Assembly: GCA_029204225.1 (NCBI GenBank)
Contig: CM055095.1
Coordinates: 48,953,093 to 49,017,092 of the forward strand
DNA: 64,000 nt
Origin: Diphasiastrum complanatum
Lineage: Eukaryota; Streptophyta; Lycopodiopsida; Lycopodiales; Lycopodiaceae
Direction of reading: 5' to 3'
Made by a program: the position numbers and the translations under genes. The notes beneath the pieces are model-generated. The model was not told the DNA's origin. It saw only the letters and a list, made by a program, of their open reading frames with translations, and ran no database searches. Shown one piece after another: positions 21,636-33,028 of this stretch. Within the stretch, counting starts at the first letter, position 1; every line of letters begins with the position of its first letter.

Positions 21636-22566
21636 TGTAGAACAACTGATCAGACAAATCTTGATTCTACTAACAAAGTGCGCAGTTTACTTGACAAAGG
21701 ATGAGAAAGAAACGAACGCGAACTCGAAACATTTTTATTCATGATCAACCTCGAAGGATTTGCAAACTTTGACTTACAGTCAATTCGAAAGATTCGCGAA
21801 ACAGTTACTCATAGAAGCTCATGGCTTTCTTGTTGAAGCTCAAAAGATTCGCGAACAAAATTTTGTCGCAAAATATTCTGTTTCTTGTTCAAACCTCAGA
21901 TGTCACAAACAATTCGCGAAATCTTCTAGACTATTCTTCAAGCTCACCTGTTGTGAAACTGTTGCAAACAGTTTGAAAAATATTCTGGATTTCTTATTCA
22001 TACTCAAAGTTGTCATCTATCGTGAACAATTCGCGAAAGACGAAAATGTCGCGAAGAGACAAGTGTCACGAACAATTCGTGAAACACGAAGCTGAGACGA
22101 AGAGATAGACTGTCGCAAATAATTCGCGAACAGAATTTATTCGACCCTAGAAACAGAGCGTCTATTTGAATATCAACCGTCGTAAATGGTTAGATATCTA
22201 CTATTATAGCATTAAAAGGCCAAAAGACCTGTCCTATAGCAATATAAATACATGTGCACTACTTGTTGTATCCAACTCACTCAATTAGAGACACAACAAC
22301 GAGATAAGACAACAAGAGATGTATATTGATGAATCAGATTCCATGTTATAAAAATTTATTTTTGATCAATAGTTTCTTATGTCTAAATTATCTTAAGTTG
22401 TCTCTTACTTCCGCATATTATTTCACATGCATATTCAATTAAGGCAAATATTGTTCTATTAGTACATAGATCAGATACAGAACCGATTGAAGACATTGAT
22501 AATAGTTTGATTTATTCAAACTTTCATCGTGTTCACTATGGAAGAATAATTACTAATTTTCCTACA
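21636..22566 (+). repeat. 5' LTR of copia C
   Basis: It begins TGTAG (21636) and ends CTACA (22566), a perfect 5-bp terminal inverted repeat, and is followed directly by the primer binding site. It contains five exact TTCGCGAA octamers (21793, 21848, 21913, 22030, 22123) and several decayed ones, and a TATA-like ATATAAATA near 22243. Length 931 bp. Confidence 0.9.
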
Positions 22567-22580
22567 GTGGTATCAGAGGT
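22567..22580 (+). other. Primer binding site of copia C
   Basis: GTGGTATCAGAGG starts right after the LTR and complements initiator tRNA-Met apart from the ends. Confidence 0.8.
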
Positions 22581-22747
22581 TACAGAATTAAATATGATAC
22601 AATGGTATCAGAGTATACAAGTTCAAAGCTGATACAATGATATCAGAACAAATTAGAGTCAATACAGTGGTATCTTCGCACCCCTCTCAGCATTCTTCAT
22701 ACATCCATCAACAAGCCGCTATCGGGAGTGATTCAAAAAATTAGAAG

Positions 22748-23640
22748 ATGTCATCGATTATCAATATTCAGACTAAGATCACTACGATCTTGGATCCAGA
22801 ATGTTCAAATTACTTGATTTGGACATTAAATACTTCACTCTTATAGAATGGCGAAGGTCTATGGCAATGGGTAGAACCAATAGAGGAGAAGCCAGTAGCT
22901 ACTCCTGGCAAAGAACTCCGGGAATGGAGTTTAAAAAATGACAAAGCTATAGCAATTATTGCGTCTTCAGTGCATGACAATATAATGCTAGATCTTACAT
23001 CAATTTTGAATGCAAAAGATTTATGGGAAGAATTGCAAACCAAGAATGAGACTCGATCTCGTAATCAAATCATGTTCTTGGAAGACCAATTAACTTACCT
23101 ACAATGGGACAGCAAAGACCTGAACACATTCGTGCGAAAGATAAAAGATCTGTTTATTTCCTTGCAAAATTCTGTGTAGAAAATAAAATTTCTAAGGAAA
23201 AACAACTTGGTTATTTTCTTCGAGCCCTACCCAGGTCATTCCACACAACAAGAACTTTATTGGCGAAAGATGCGACAATGACACTTCAAAAGGCAATAGA
23301 CGGAGTTAAGGAGGAAGTAAAAGCTCTTGAACGCTATGACAACAATAATGATTCCGAAAATGCTCTATTTACTCAGAAGAATAAATCTTCTAAGAAGTCT
23401 AATTTTAAGAGGGAGTCATCTAAGAAGAATGAGTCTAAGACTAATGAACAATAATTTGGAAAACAACAGAAGAATTCTGGTGATAAGAAGATCTGCAACA
23501 TATGCAAAAGATCATGTCACACAAAAGAAAAGTGTTGTTTAGATCCAAAGATTGAATGCATTCATTGTCTTCAACGGGATCATGCAGCAGTAGACTGTTA
23601 TCAAAATCCCAAAAACAAAAAGGAGCAGAATCAAAGTGAA
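22748..23640 (+). pseudogene. copia gag with double zinc knuckle, element C
   Basis: ATG at 22748 opens MSSIINIQTKITTIL, and a stop interrupts near 22847. UBN2 residues follow (REWSLKNDKAIAIIAS, DLWEELQTKNETRSRNQIMF, LEDQLTYLQWDSKDLNTFVR), then a lysine-rich linker and two knuckles, CNICKRSCHTKEKC and CIHCLQRDHAAVDC (about 23495-23600), of which the second fits CX2CX4HX4C. Several frameshifts and stops make it inactive. Confidence 0.85.
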
Positions 23641-23749
23641 CCTTTAGACTCAAACTATGTCGAAGACAAAGCAAAATGCTCCAGAGCAGCAGAACACAGG
23701 GCAACAAGGAACTCAGCAGCCTATGTTAGTGCTGACCTATGATGTTCAT

Positions 23750-24114
23750 CTAATTCAATTCGAGAAGTAGTACTTGATTCGGGAGCCACATCACATTTTG
23801 TTTCCTTGAAACAAATATTGTCTGAGTACAAGAAGACGAACTATTCGAGATTCATTATACTTGGAGACGGTTCTAAGCACATGATTGATGGAACTGGTGT
23901 ATTATGGTTGGACATGAATCAGGGAGACAAGAAACTGGAGGAAGTTCTCTATGTCCCTACTCTTGACAAAGATCTTCTATCCGTAGCTAAGATAGTCGAT
24001 ATAGACATGTCAGTAACCTTCACAAAGAACTCTTGTAAACTGTTCGAGGAAGATTTTGATAACCTAGTTGCTAAAGGCAACAGAGAAGGAAATTTATATC
24101 ACTTGAAGATTTAA
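23750..24114 (+). pseudogene. copia protease, element C
   Basis: The translation VVLDSGATSHFVSLKQI has the catalytic DSG. ILGDGSKHMIDGTGVLWLD and LEEVLYVPTLDKDLLSVAKI match the protease of element D (40546-41076). The frame ends with a stop before the integrase start. Confidence 0.9.
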
Positions 24115-25295
24115 ACAAGAATCGAACAAGCCAATCAAACTCAGGAATCAACAAATATACTATGGCACAAGAGGCTTGTCACATGAACATGGAAGCCTTG
24201 TACCAAGCCAACAAAAGTTAGAGAATTCAAAGAGTCGAAATCAAAAGTAGAGATATTCAAACTATTTGCAAATCCTCTCTTAAAGGCAAGATGACTAGAA
24301 TAGCTTTCAGTAAGGATGTTCATAAAGCAACTACGGTACTTGAAATTGTGCATTCAGATATTTGTGGACCATTCGAAGTATTGTCGTTGGGTGATGCAAA
24401 GTACTTCATTATGATTTATTGATGACTTAAGCAAGTTCGCTGTAGTATACTTTATACGTATAAAACTGAAGCTTTCAAAAAATTCTTTGAGTATACAAAT
24501 TGGGCTAAGAAGCAGATAGACAATAAGTTGAAGTAGATTTGCACAGATCGTGGAGGTGAGTACATTTTCAACAAATTCAAAGCTTACTGTATTGATTGAG
24601 GTATTATGCACACTAAGACTACATCTTACACACTTCAGCACAATGGAATAGCTGAACGAAAAAATCGTACACTTATGGAAGCTGCAAGGTGTATGATGGC
24701 TCATGCGAAAGCACCAAAATAGTTGTGGACAGAAGTAGTGGCTACATCAAATTATCTTCAGAATTATATTCTGAAATCTCAAATACTGGATAAAACTCCT
24801 CATGAGATATGGTGGAAGACGAAGCCAAATCTAGCACATGTTCGAAGATTCAGATGTGTAGTGTATATGCACATACCAGATAAATTGAAAAAGAAACTCG
24901 ATGAAAAGACAAAACAAGGTTTTTTGATAGGATTTGAGTTACATTTGTCATATTATCGTGTCTATGTACCCGAAACTGGCAAGATAAAAGTTGTTCGAGA
25001 TGTTAAATTTGATGAGCCAAAATACATAGCAAACAATGATCTAGTTGGCTATGAAATTCTCAATAACTATTATGAGCTACCAACGATGACAGAAGGAAAA
25101 CAAGCAGAAGATGAAAGAGAGTTACCAGATTCAGAGGGAGGTCAAGATCGAGTGCTTGATAGACTCGAATTGTCAGCTCGAATTCCAGCAGAAAAGTTCG
25201 AATCAGAATCGAACTTGAAACCTACAGAATGGAACTCGCAACCATCTATGAGAAGATCTGATAGCCAACATAAACCACTAGAAAGATACGGTTAG
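24115..25295 (+). pseudogene. copia integrase, element C
   Basis: The first part (24115-24720) is broken by many stops but still shows a D-D-E type core in mixed frames (IHSDICGPF near 24350, TDRGGEY near 24545, GIAERKNRT near 24645). From 24723 a clean frame covers the C-terminal part: LWTEVVATSNYLQNY, TPHEIWWKTKPNLAHVRRF, FLIGFELHLSYYRVY and the linker to reverse transcriptase. Integrase would insert element DNA into the genome. Confidence 0.85.
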
Positions 25296-25299
25296 AATG

Positions 25300-25866
25300 T
25301 TTTTAACACATCCATCGAATTTTGTGGATTCTCTGACGAACCTCAAACATTCAAGGAAGCTGTTGATGGACCAGATAAAGATTGCCAGATTCAGACAATG
25401 GAGGACGAGATGTCATCCATGTATAAGAATAATGTATAGACACTTGCACCTATACCTGATGGCAAAAAATCAGTCAAGTGCAAGTGGATCTACAAGATCA
25501 AAACAGGTCCTGATGGAGAAAACAACAGATACAAACCAAGAATATCTAGAATATGGATGTCACATGAATAGAAACATTTATGGTTTGAAACAAGCAGACA
25601 GACAATGGTATAGAAAGAAGGACGAAGCAATACATTTCTTAGGCTTCAAACCTATATTTGCTGAGTCAAATGTCTATATCAAGCATGTCCAAAATGAAAT
25701 AATCATTCTAGCTGTCTATGTTGATGACACACTTATCTTTTCAAATAGAGATAAGTTAATTTCATATGTCAAAAGAGACATTTCTGAAATATTTGAGATC
25801 ACTGACCTAGGAGAAGCTAAAATCTATCTAGGCTTGCAGATCGTGAGAAACTTTGAAGGTGGGTAG
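25300..25866 (+). pseudogene. copia reverse transcriptase, element C, with deletion
   Basis: KCKWIYKIKTGPDGENNRYK (about 25477) marks the start of the domain. The next ~100 residues of the finger and palm are missing and the frame continues with HMNRNIYGLKQADRQWYRK and the catalytic YVDD in AVYVDDTLIFSN (about 25720). The domain cannot be functional because of the deletion near 25540. Confidence 0.9.
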
Positions 25867-26661
25867 TTGTATCTTCACCAACAAAAATACACTCAAAAGA
25901 TCATTGAATACTTCAACATGTTCGAATGAAAAGGTGTGCATACTCCCATGATACCTAGAACAATACTGAGCAAGGCAAATTGTCTGCAGACTCTCGAGGA
26001 AGAGGAACAAATGGCCAAAACTCCCTATCATAGGCTGGTTGGATCATTGTTATATCTAGCAGACAACACCAGACCTGATATAGCATTTGCAGTATACAGG
26101 CTAAGCCAATATAATTAGAACCCAGGATCATTGCATTGGAAGTTGGCAAAGAGAGTACTACAATATCTCCAAGAAACGAAAGACTATGGATTGTGTTATG
26201 TGAAGGAAGCTAGATTTCACATCGAATCTTACAGTGATGCAAGCTGGGCATCCATGAAGGATGATAGCAAAAGTATTTCAGGAGGTTGTACTCTAGCATT
26301 TAGCATAGCCATACTCTGAATAAGCAAGAAGGAAACATCAGTAGTTCAATCTTCTTGTGAAGCGAAATATGTAGCAGCAGCCAAGATGGCAAACGAGCTG
26401 ATCTGAATTAAACAGATGTTGGAAGAATTTGATGAATCTATTTCTGAACCTTATGTCTTGTTAATAGATAACACTTCAACAATCTATCTTATGAAAGATC
26501 CTGTATTTCACTCAAAAACGAAACACATAGCTATCAAGTATCATGTAATCCGGGACTTAGTCGAGAAGAAGATACTGAAGACAGTCTTCATACCCACAGA
26601 GGAAATGACAACTGATATCTTTACGAAGCCACTCAGTAAAGCTTTGTTCGAGAAGCAGTGA
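25867..26661 (+). pseudogene. copia RNase H, element C
   Basis: YHRLVGSLLYLADNTRPDIA, HWKLAKRVLQYLQETKDYGL, YSDASWASMKDDSKSISGGC and, after stops, KTKHIAIKYHVIRDLVEKK and TTDIFTKPL at the end. Stops occur near 25864, 25927, 26116, 26318 and 26404. It ends just before the polypurine tract. Confidence 0.9.
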
Positions 26662-26690
26662 AGAAGATTGGGATTAATCCAACTGCCCAC

Positions 26691-26703
26691 TTTGAGAGGG
26701 AGC
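26691..26703 (+). other. Polypurine tract of copia C
   Basis: TTGAGAGGGAGC directly precedes the TGTAG start of the 3' LTR. Confidence 0.7.
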
Positions 26704-27180
26704 TGTAGAACAACTGATCAGATAGATCTTGATTCTACTAAGAAATAAATGAACGCGAACTCGAAACATTTTTATTCGTGATCAATCTCAAAGGATTCGC
26801 GAACTTTGACTTGTAGTCAACTCAAAAGATTCGCAAAATAGTTACTCGTAGAAGCTCGTGGCTTTCTTGTTGAAACTCGAAAGATTCGCGAACAGAATCT
26901 TGTCGTGAAATATTCTATTCCTTGTTCAAACCTCAGATGTCGCGAAATTGTCGCAAACAATTTGTGAAATCTTCTAGATTGTTCTTCAAGCTCACCTGTC
27001 GCGAACAATTTGTGAAATATTCTGGATTTGTTCTTCATGCTCAAATTTGTCATCTGTCACGAACAATTCGTGAAAGATGAAAATTTCACGAACAATTCGC
27101 GAAACACGAAGTTAAGACAAAGAGATAGACTGTCGCGAATAATTCACAAACATAATTTATTCGACCTTGGAAACAAAGCC
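26704..27180 (+). repeat. 3' LTR of copia C, truncated
   Basis: It aligns with the first ~530 bp of the 5' LTR (with small deletions) and then stops matching after the word GAAACAAAGC near 27180. The promoter distal half, including the TATA-like site, is missing. Three exact TTCGCGAA octamers remain (26796, 26885, 27096). Confidence 0.85.
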
Positions 27181-29000
27181 ATTAGGAGATATTAGAACTC
27201 AAAATGGGCCCTTTGTCAAGATGTTGTTTTTGACTTCGCACGCTTTCAACGCTTATGTGTCCCAATGAATGGTGTCCATCTGTGACGAACTGTAACAACG
27301 GTTGACGGACGAAAATTGTATTTAACTTTTCCGGCCAAATTTGCGTGATTTTCAGTCGGGCATAACAAACAATTGTGTTTGGACCACAGTTACTGTCCGA
27401 ATAGTCTTATGTTGCCGGTCATTGTTCACTCGAGGTTGATTTGACGTCAATGCATTATCTCCATTGGGGAGATCTTCAGTCACTTGAACTCTAGTGATCA
27501 CTACAATCGACGCTTGCCCTTGTTGATGTCTAGTATATATCGGTTGTATTTTTGGTCTTCATTGCCTTGGTCTTTATTGTCCTTGTCTTGGCATATTTGG
27601 ATATGTTCAGAAGATGAACTGATGAAAGCTTTGTTGTAACAAATCTAAGTTTGTCGCATGTTTGGATTGGTTGTCACAAAGGTTCCATCAGATCATCTTT
27701 CTGAACTTATCCAAAAAAAAACCATGGTAAAGGCAAGGTAGACCAAGGCTATGAAAAACAAACATGTCAAAAAACCGTAGAAATTGATGATGAATGAATC
27801 ATAACCTGAATTAATAACAGGAAAAAAAACAAGTAAGAACAACCATAGAAAAACTATAAATATATTTTTATTAAAAAAATTTGTACATGTGTCTCATCCA
27901 CATCAAGTGAGACAAATATTTAATCAGTATCAACTATCTATGATATGAGTTTCATTGTCTCCTACAGGAACTGCACTATCTCCATTGGGGAGATCTTCAG
28001 TCACTTGAACTCCAGTGATCACTACAATCAACGCTGGCCCTTGTTGAAATCTCGTATATATCGGTTGTATTTTTGGTCTTCATTGCCTTGGTCTGTATTG
28101 TCCTTGTCTTGGCATGTTTGGATATGTTTAGAAGATGAACTGATGAAAGCTTTTTTGTAACAAATCTAAGTTTGTTGCATGTTTGGATTGGTTGTGACAA
28201 AGGTTCCATCAGATCATCTTTCTGTACTTATTCCAAATAATAAAACATGGTACAGACAAGGCAGACCAAGGCTATGAAAAACAAACATGTCGAAAAACCA
28301 TAGAAATTGATGATGAATGAATCATACCCTGAATTAATAACAGGAAAAAAAAACATGTAAGAACAACCATAGAAAAACTGTAAATATATTTTTATTAAAA
28401 TTTTCTGTACATGTGTCTCATCCACATCAAGTGAGATGAATATTTAATCAGTATCAACTATCTATGATATGAGTTTTTGATAACAAGATTTATTGTCTCC
28501 TGCAGGAAATGCACTATCTCCATTTTGGAGATCTTCAGTCACTTGAACTCCATTGATCACTACAATCAACGCTTGCCCTTATTGAAGTATCGTATATATC
28601 GGTTGTATTTTTTGTCTTCATTGTCTTGGTCTGTATTGTCCTTGTCTTGGCATATTTGGATATGTTCAGATGATGATCTGATCAAAGCTTTGCTGCAACA
28701 AATCTAAGTGAACTAATGTCACATGTTTCGATTGGTTGTGGCAAAGGTTCGATTAGATCATCATTCTGAACTTATCCAAAAAAAACCCATGGTAAAGGCA
28801 AGGTAGACCAAGGCTATGAAAAACAAGCATGTCGAAAAACAGTAGAAATTGAAGATGAATGAATCATAACCTGAATTGATAAGAGGAAAAAAACAAGTAA
28901 GAACAACCATATAAAAACTGTTAGTATATTTCTATTAAAATTTTCTGTACATGTGTCTCATCCACATCAAGTGAGACGAATATTTAATCAGTATCAACTG
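27181..29000 (-). repeat. Tandem array of about 0.52-0.60 kb units carrying a copied gene exon
   Basis: The word TGCATTATCT/TGCACTATCT and surrounding sequence recurs at 27451, 27972, 28510 and (in the gene itself) 29114, so the spacing is 521, 538 and 604 bp. Each unit contains, on the minus strand, a version of the last exon of the Ulp1-like gene (FK-stop-LKISKMEIVHFLQET versus FKCPKVSQMEIIHFRHET) plus about 350 bp downstream. The copied exons have TGA in place of the cysteine codon and lack about 80 bp. Confidence 0.8.
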
Positions 29001-29010
29001 TCTATGATCT

Positions 29011-30172
29011 CTAAATCCATTTCTCCAGTTGGAAGTAGCTTGGGTGGAGAACACTCGGCCACTGCAACTGGATATGAATTTTGATCACAAGCTTTATGGT
29101 CTCATGCCTGAAGTGTATTATCTCCATTTGGGAGACCTTCGGGCATTTAAACTGAGAAAAAACATAAACACAGTTAAATGTAATTAATCAAAGATCAATT
29201 AATAGGAATTTGTATATGAAAAAAACAAAAACACAATTAAAAGTAATTTATCGAATATTACCTCTTCCAGATTTGGATGTCCATCTTGTAATGCAAGCCA
29301 ATTAAAAAAGTGTTTGGCATTGCATACGGTATACCAACCACAGCTAACAAAATCACCTGCTAGGAGGACTGCAGAATCCAAATTTGAATATTATGAGATA
29401 TTGGATCAACGCGCAGGATGTAAGAATAAAATCTACATCGAAAACAAGCGCGCATCGAACCGATATAAAAAAAAAATTGATTGAATATCGGATCAGCGCG
29501 CACGTTATGAAAATAAACCAATCAATAACTACAAGGGCGCATCGAACCGATATTGAAAAATTTATACCTCTGCATCAACCATTTTTAGTTGTAATAGGGT
29601 TCATCTTTAAACAAACTGGATTACACACACCCTCATCATTGACGTACAAGGACAACACATATAAGCTCCAATAATCACTGAAATCAGAAAACAATAAATT
29701 TATGAGAATCAATGTGAAATCAAAATTCATATAAAAAATTCAATAAAATAAAATCTGAAAAAATAGACACTACTTTGTTATGTATGGCAACACGAGAATT
29801 GGAGTCCCCAGTCTGACGTACTGAAACATATCATCCTGTAGACTTTTGAAATCAAGAAAATCAAATGTGGTCATGAATTGAAGGGGAAACAATGCATCAT
29901 CTATAACCAGTGGGGTCTGGAAGAACTCCATCCAGTACTGAATTGCCCCACCTCCTACATTGTCCCCTAGTATTTTATCCCTACTTTCTAATTCACTAGT
30001 ATCTAAAGTAGAAAGGGGGAGACCAACATTGGTCTTCGGCATCCTAAAATTGTATCGAGAACCTAAACCTTTAAGATACATGTTTAACAATTGGTCATAC
30101 TGTACATATTGAGGAGTATTTACAAAGGCAAGTGCATGGGGAGTGACGGAAGTAATACTGATAAACCACATA
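29011..30172 (-). pseudogene. Ulp1-like (C48 family) cysteine protease, probably inactive, multi-exon
   Basis: Four minus-strand exons can be joined with matching phases: from about 30155 to 29774 (ends GTPILVLPYIT), 29677-29580 (NDYWSLYVLSLYVNDEG), 29368-29262 (LLAGDFVSCGWYTVCNAKHF) and 29151-29011 (FKCPKVSQMEII, then stop TAG). The joined sequence follows the C48 layout: a GGGAIQYWMEFF helix, an I-x-N-D-H-W strand, and a CGxYxxCxxxHF helix with the catalytic cysteine (SCGWYTVC). The catalytic histidine before W is tyrosine (TAT), and the usual glutamine before the cysteine is not seen. Such proteases remove SUMO or are carried by transposons. The 29580 donor is weak (G/GTTGAT), and the gene is probably decayed. 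Confidence 0.5.
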
Positions 30173-30231
30173 AAGAATTGTCATTCAAAATTGATTCTAT
30201 CTTTACACTAACAAAATCATCTAAATCGCTA

Positions 30232-30440
30232 GAGGAGGGGAACTAATATTTACGGGTTTAGGAGGAGGAGGAGATTTAGGAGGTGGAGATTTATTAGGAG
30301 AGGAAGATTTAGCAGGAGAAGTTTAAGATGGAGTGGGAGGAGAAGAAGGAGACTTAGGAGGAGAATTAGGAGGAGAATGCCTAGAAGAAATAATAGTATT
30401 CAGAGGAGATGGCTTGGAAGAATCCCTCACTTTAGAAGGA
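30232..30440 (-). pseudogene. Proline-rich exon upstream of the Ulp1-like gene
   Basis: The minus strand reads SPPNSPPKSPSSPPTPS, stop, TSPAKSSSPNKSPPPKSPPP. It is followed by a GTAAAT donor-like site after the last proline codons. The proline-rich linker is probably an earlier exon of the same gene, but the splice phase to the next exon could not be matched. A family B LTR begins at 30450, ten bases further on, and cuts off anything upstream. Confidence 0.4.
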
Positions 30441-30449
30441 GATCAAGAG

Positions 30450-31136
30450 TGTGAAAAATTGCCTACATTGGCAAATCTAGCCATGTAGAATATTGTACAT
30501 TTTGTCAATATCATTTGTTGGTTACTTGAATGGCCAAAGGCCACTTGTACATACACACCTAAAGTAGGTTACCATGAGTCAAGAGGAGTGGTTGTGTCTA
30601 TTTGGTAGTGATTCCTAATTTGTAGGATCTAGACGATTTATGATGAGATTTGTACCTACCATGCACCTACCAAGCATGACTCTTGGATCTAGGCTAGGGT
30701 TTTCACATTAGGGCAAGAAAGTGGAGTCTACTTCCTTATTACATGCTAGATTTTCATCCAACTTTGCAAAGGAAGTGTGTTTTACTATCTATTCCCATTC
30801 TCCATAGTGAGAAGATAGAAACTTTTTGGAGCCTCAAGGAGAAACTCGAGTTTCCTCTAATTGTATGGTGATTACTCTTGATTTCCAATGAAACCCAGCT
30901 TTGGCACTTTGTAAACACTGTCTACAGGCCGTACTACAGCCTTATTTCCACACGTGTGGAGTTGGATTATACTATTTGATCAATGCTTTGATTGTCTCTA
31001 CTTGTTTCCTATCAAACTACCAAACTAGATCTTGTTTTCTGATGACTAGTTTCTGATAGATTGTTTAACAAGCATACAATCACCTTGTGGATCATTCAAA
31101 GATCCATTTATGGTCCTTAGTACTGTACTTTTCACA
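30450..31136 (+). repeat. 5' LTR of copia B copy 1
   Basis: It starts TGTGAA and ends TTCACA (6-bp inverted repeat), 687 bp, directly followed by the primer binding site. It is related over its length to 19002-19668 in reverse. It contains a CACACGTGTGG palindromic G-box near 30950. Confidence 0.9.
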
Positions 31137-31149
31137 TGGTATCAGAGCC
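31137..31149 (+). other. Primer binding site of copia B copy 1
   Basis: TGGTATCAGAGCC, a full match to the complement of the initiator tRNA-Met 3' end. Confidence 0.9.
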
Positions 31150-31768
31150 AAGTATAAGGCCATTAATCTGTGTCTGAATCTAATCCAGTTTTAGTAGGTT
31201 TTGGTGCAAAAAGCTAGTATTGGAAGGGCGAGCAGGTATCCAGATTTTGGTGAGGGGATTTGATCCCAAACTTTTTCAGGATCAAAATCCGTACTGTTCA
31301 CACGTGTGGGCATCTCTAAACTAGCATTTAATAACCCATATTCATTGGATCATAGAAAATTCATCTGGTGTCAGTTTGATGTAATTTTTGGTGCAAATCC
31401 TAGGATAAGCTACCAAGATCACTTGCCATTGATTAGTTTTGAATTTGTTTCATGAAAACTAATTAATCTAGGCTGATTTCAGACCTTCTTAAAGTAGAAA
31501 CTAGGTCTTGAAAGTACATCAAAGTGAATGAGAGAGATAGAGTCAGTTTTTGTCCAAGAATAGCCAAGATTGGCAAGATTTGCTTGAGTGTAGTTTTCAT
31601 CTCATCTTATCTTCATTCCAGCTTTGTGAGGGAGTGATAGAACTGTGATTACAAATCCATCTGTTGGATTAGAAGTCAACATTTGAGTGAAACACTGCAA
31701 GTTAGAAACCTTTGTGAGTTTCAGGTGCAAACAAATCTATATCTTGTGTGTAGAATCTTGCTAGTAAG
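31150..31768 (+). other. Leader of copia B copy 1
   Basis: Untranslated region between primer binding site and gag start. No gene. Confidence 0.6.
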
Positions 31769-32623
31769 ATGGGATCAGTGGGAGCCTACCTTCTAGAAAC
31801 TAGTGAGAGGTTAAATTCTACCAATTATGCTATTTGGAAAGTGAGGATGGAGTCACTAATGGTGCTCCAGGATCTTTATGAGTTTCTAATAGATGATCAA
31901 GATGAACCTCTAGGTGCACAGGAATTAGTGAGATACAAGAAGAGGTCTAGGCTTGCACTTCACTGTATTAAGATGAATGTAAGCAATGATCTTTTAAGGG
32001 AAGTATCATCATGTAAGAGTGCTAAAGAGGCTTGGGAATCTTTAGAATCTATCTATGAGTCTAGTAACACTTCGAGGGTTCTCATGCTTAGGACTCAGAT
32101 TCTACAAAGCATGAAGAGGAGTGATGAGAGTGCACAAGATTATGTGCTAAGAATCAAGTCTCTCAATAGGAAGTTAGCTTCCATTGGAGAGAAGATTCAA
32201 GATAGTGAGCTTGTTCAGATTGTCCTCAATGGTCTAGAGTGGCTTTACAAATTTGGTCCAAAGCTTTGCAATGCAAGACACTTTGCCTACTATAGAAAAG
32301 CTACACAGTGTATTAGTAGTTGAAGAGTGTAGGATGTTGCATACCAATGCAAGAATGAATGCTATTTCTGTGCAGGATGGTGATGAGAATGTTAATTTCT
32401 CATTCAAAAGCAAGAAGAAGACCAATGGCAAAAAGAAGCACTTCAAGGAGACCAAGGAGGAGGATGAGGCTTTAAGCTCAAAGGGCTAGATCAAAGACAA
32501 GTCCAAGTACAAATGTGAAAGAAAGGACATTTTTCATCAGAATGTCTTAAGAAGAAGAAGGCACAAGAGAGAAAACAAAGCAACATTGCACATCAGGAGG
32601 AGGAGGAGGATGAAGAGTCATCC
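31769..32623 (+). pseudogene. copia gag, B copy 1
   Basis: It starts MGSVGAYLLETSERLNSTNY, followed by AIWKVRMESLM, KMNVSNDLLREVSSCKSAKE, RVLMLRTQILQSMKRSDESA and ELVQIVLNGL. A frameshift near 32235 moves the rest (AMQDTLPTIEKLHSVLVVEE) to another frame, and a further shift breaks the zinc knuckle (YKC and HFSSEC readable only across frames near 32505-32550). Confidence 0.9.
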
Positions 32624-33028
32624 TTGATGGTTTCCAACAAACCACCATCATCCAAGAGCAACACCAATGGTTCTTGGTGGATTGATAGTGGGGAAAGTTC
32701 CCACATGACATATCAAAAGGACATATTCTCTACCTTACTTTCTTACAATGATTTACATAGATCAATCTATACTGCAAGTAGTCAAGAATGTAAGATAAGT
32801 GGAATAGGAACAATTCCCTTGTATGTGGGATCATCCAAAAGGATGAATCTTGATAATGTTCTTTATGTTTCTAAGTTAACCAAGAATTTGCTTAGTGTTG
32901 GCCATTTAATGGATAATGGCCTAGATGTACAATTTAGGCATAGAGTTTGTTCCATCCTTAGAAATGATGAATGTATAGCCAAAGGCTTTAAGCAAGGTGA
33001 TTGTTTAAGCTTGATGCTAATATTGTAG
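32624..33028 (+). pseudogene. copia protease, B copy 1
   Basis: SWWIDSGESSHMTYQKDIFS carries the catalytic DSG, with glutamate in place of the usual alanine next to it. Then ECKISGIGTIPLYVGSSKRM, LDNVLYVSKLTKNLLSVGHL and DGLDVQF follow. A one-base shift near 33005 separates it from the integrase frame. Confidence 0.9.

Larger units (their letters stand above)
21636..27180 (+). mobile_element. Ty1/copia element, family C
   Basis: Plus-strand element inserted in the gag of family B copy 2. The 5' LTR is complete, the coding region (gag, protease, integrase, reverse transcriptase, RNase H in copia order) is full of stops and has a deletion in reverse transcriptase near 25540. The 3' LTR is cut after about 477 bp. 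It is related to family D by its double zinc knuckle and protein sequence, but the LTR differs. Confidence 0.9.
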
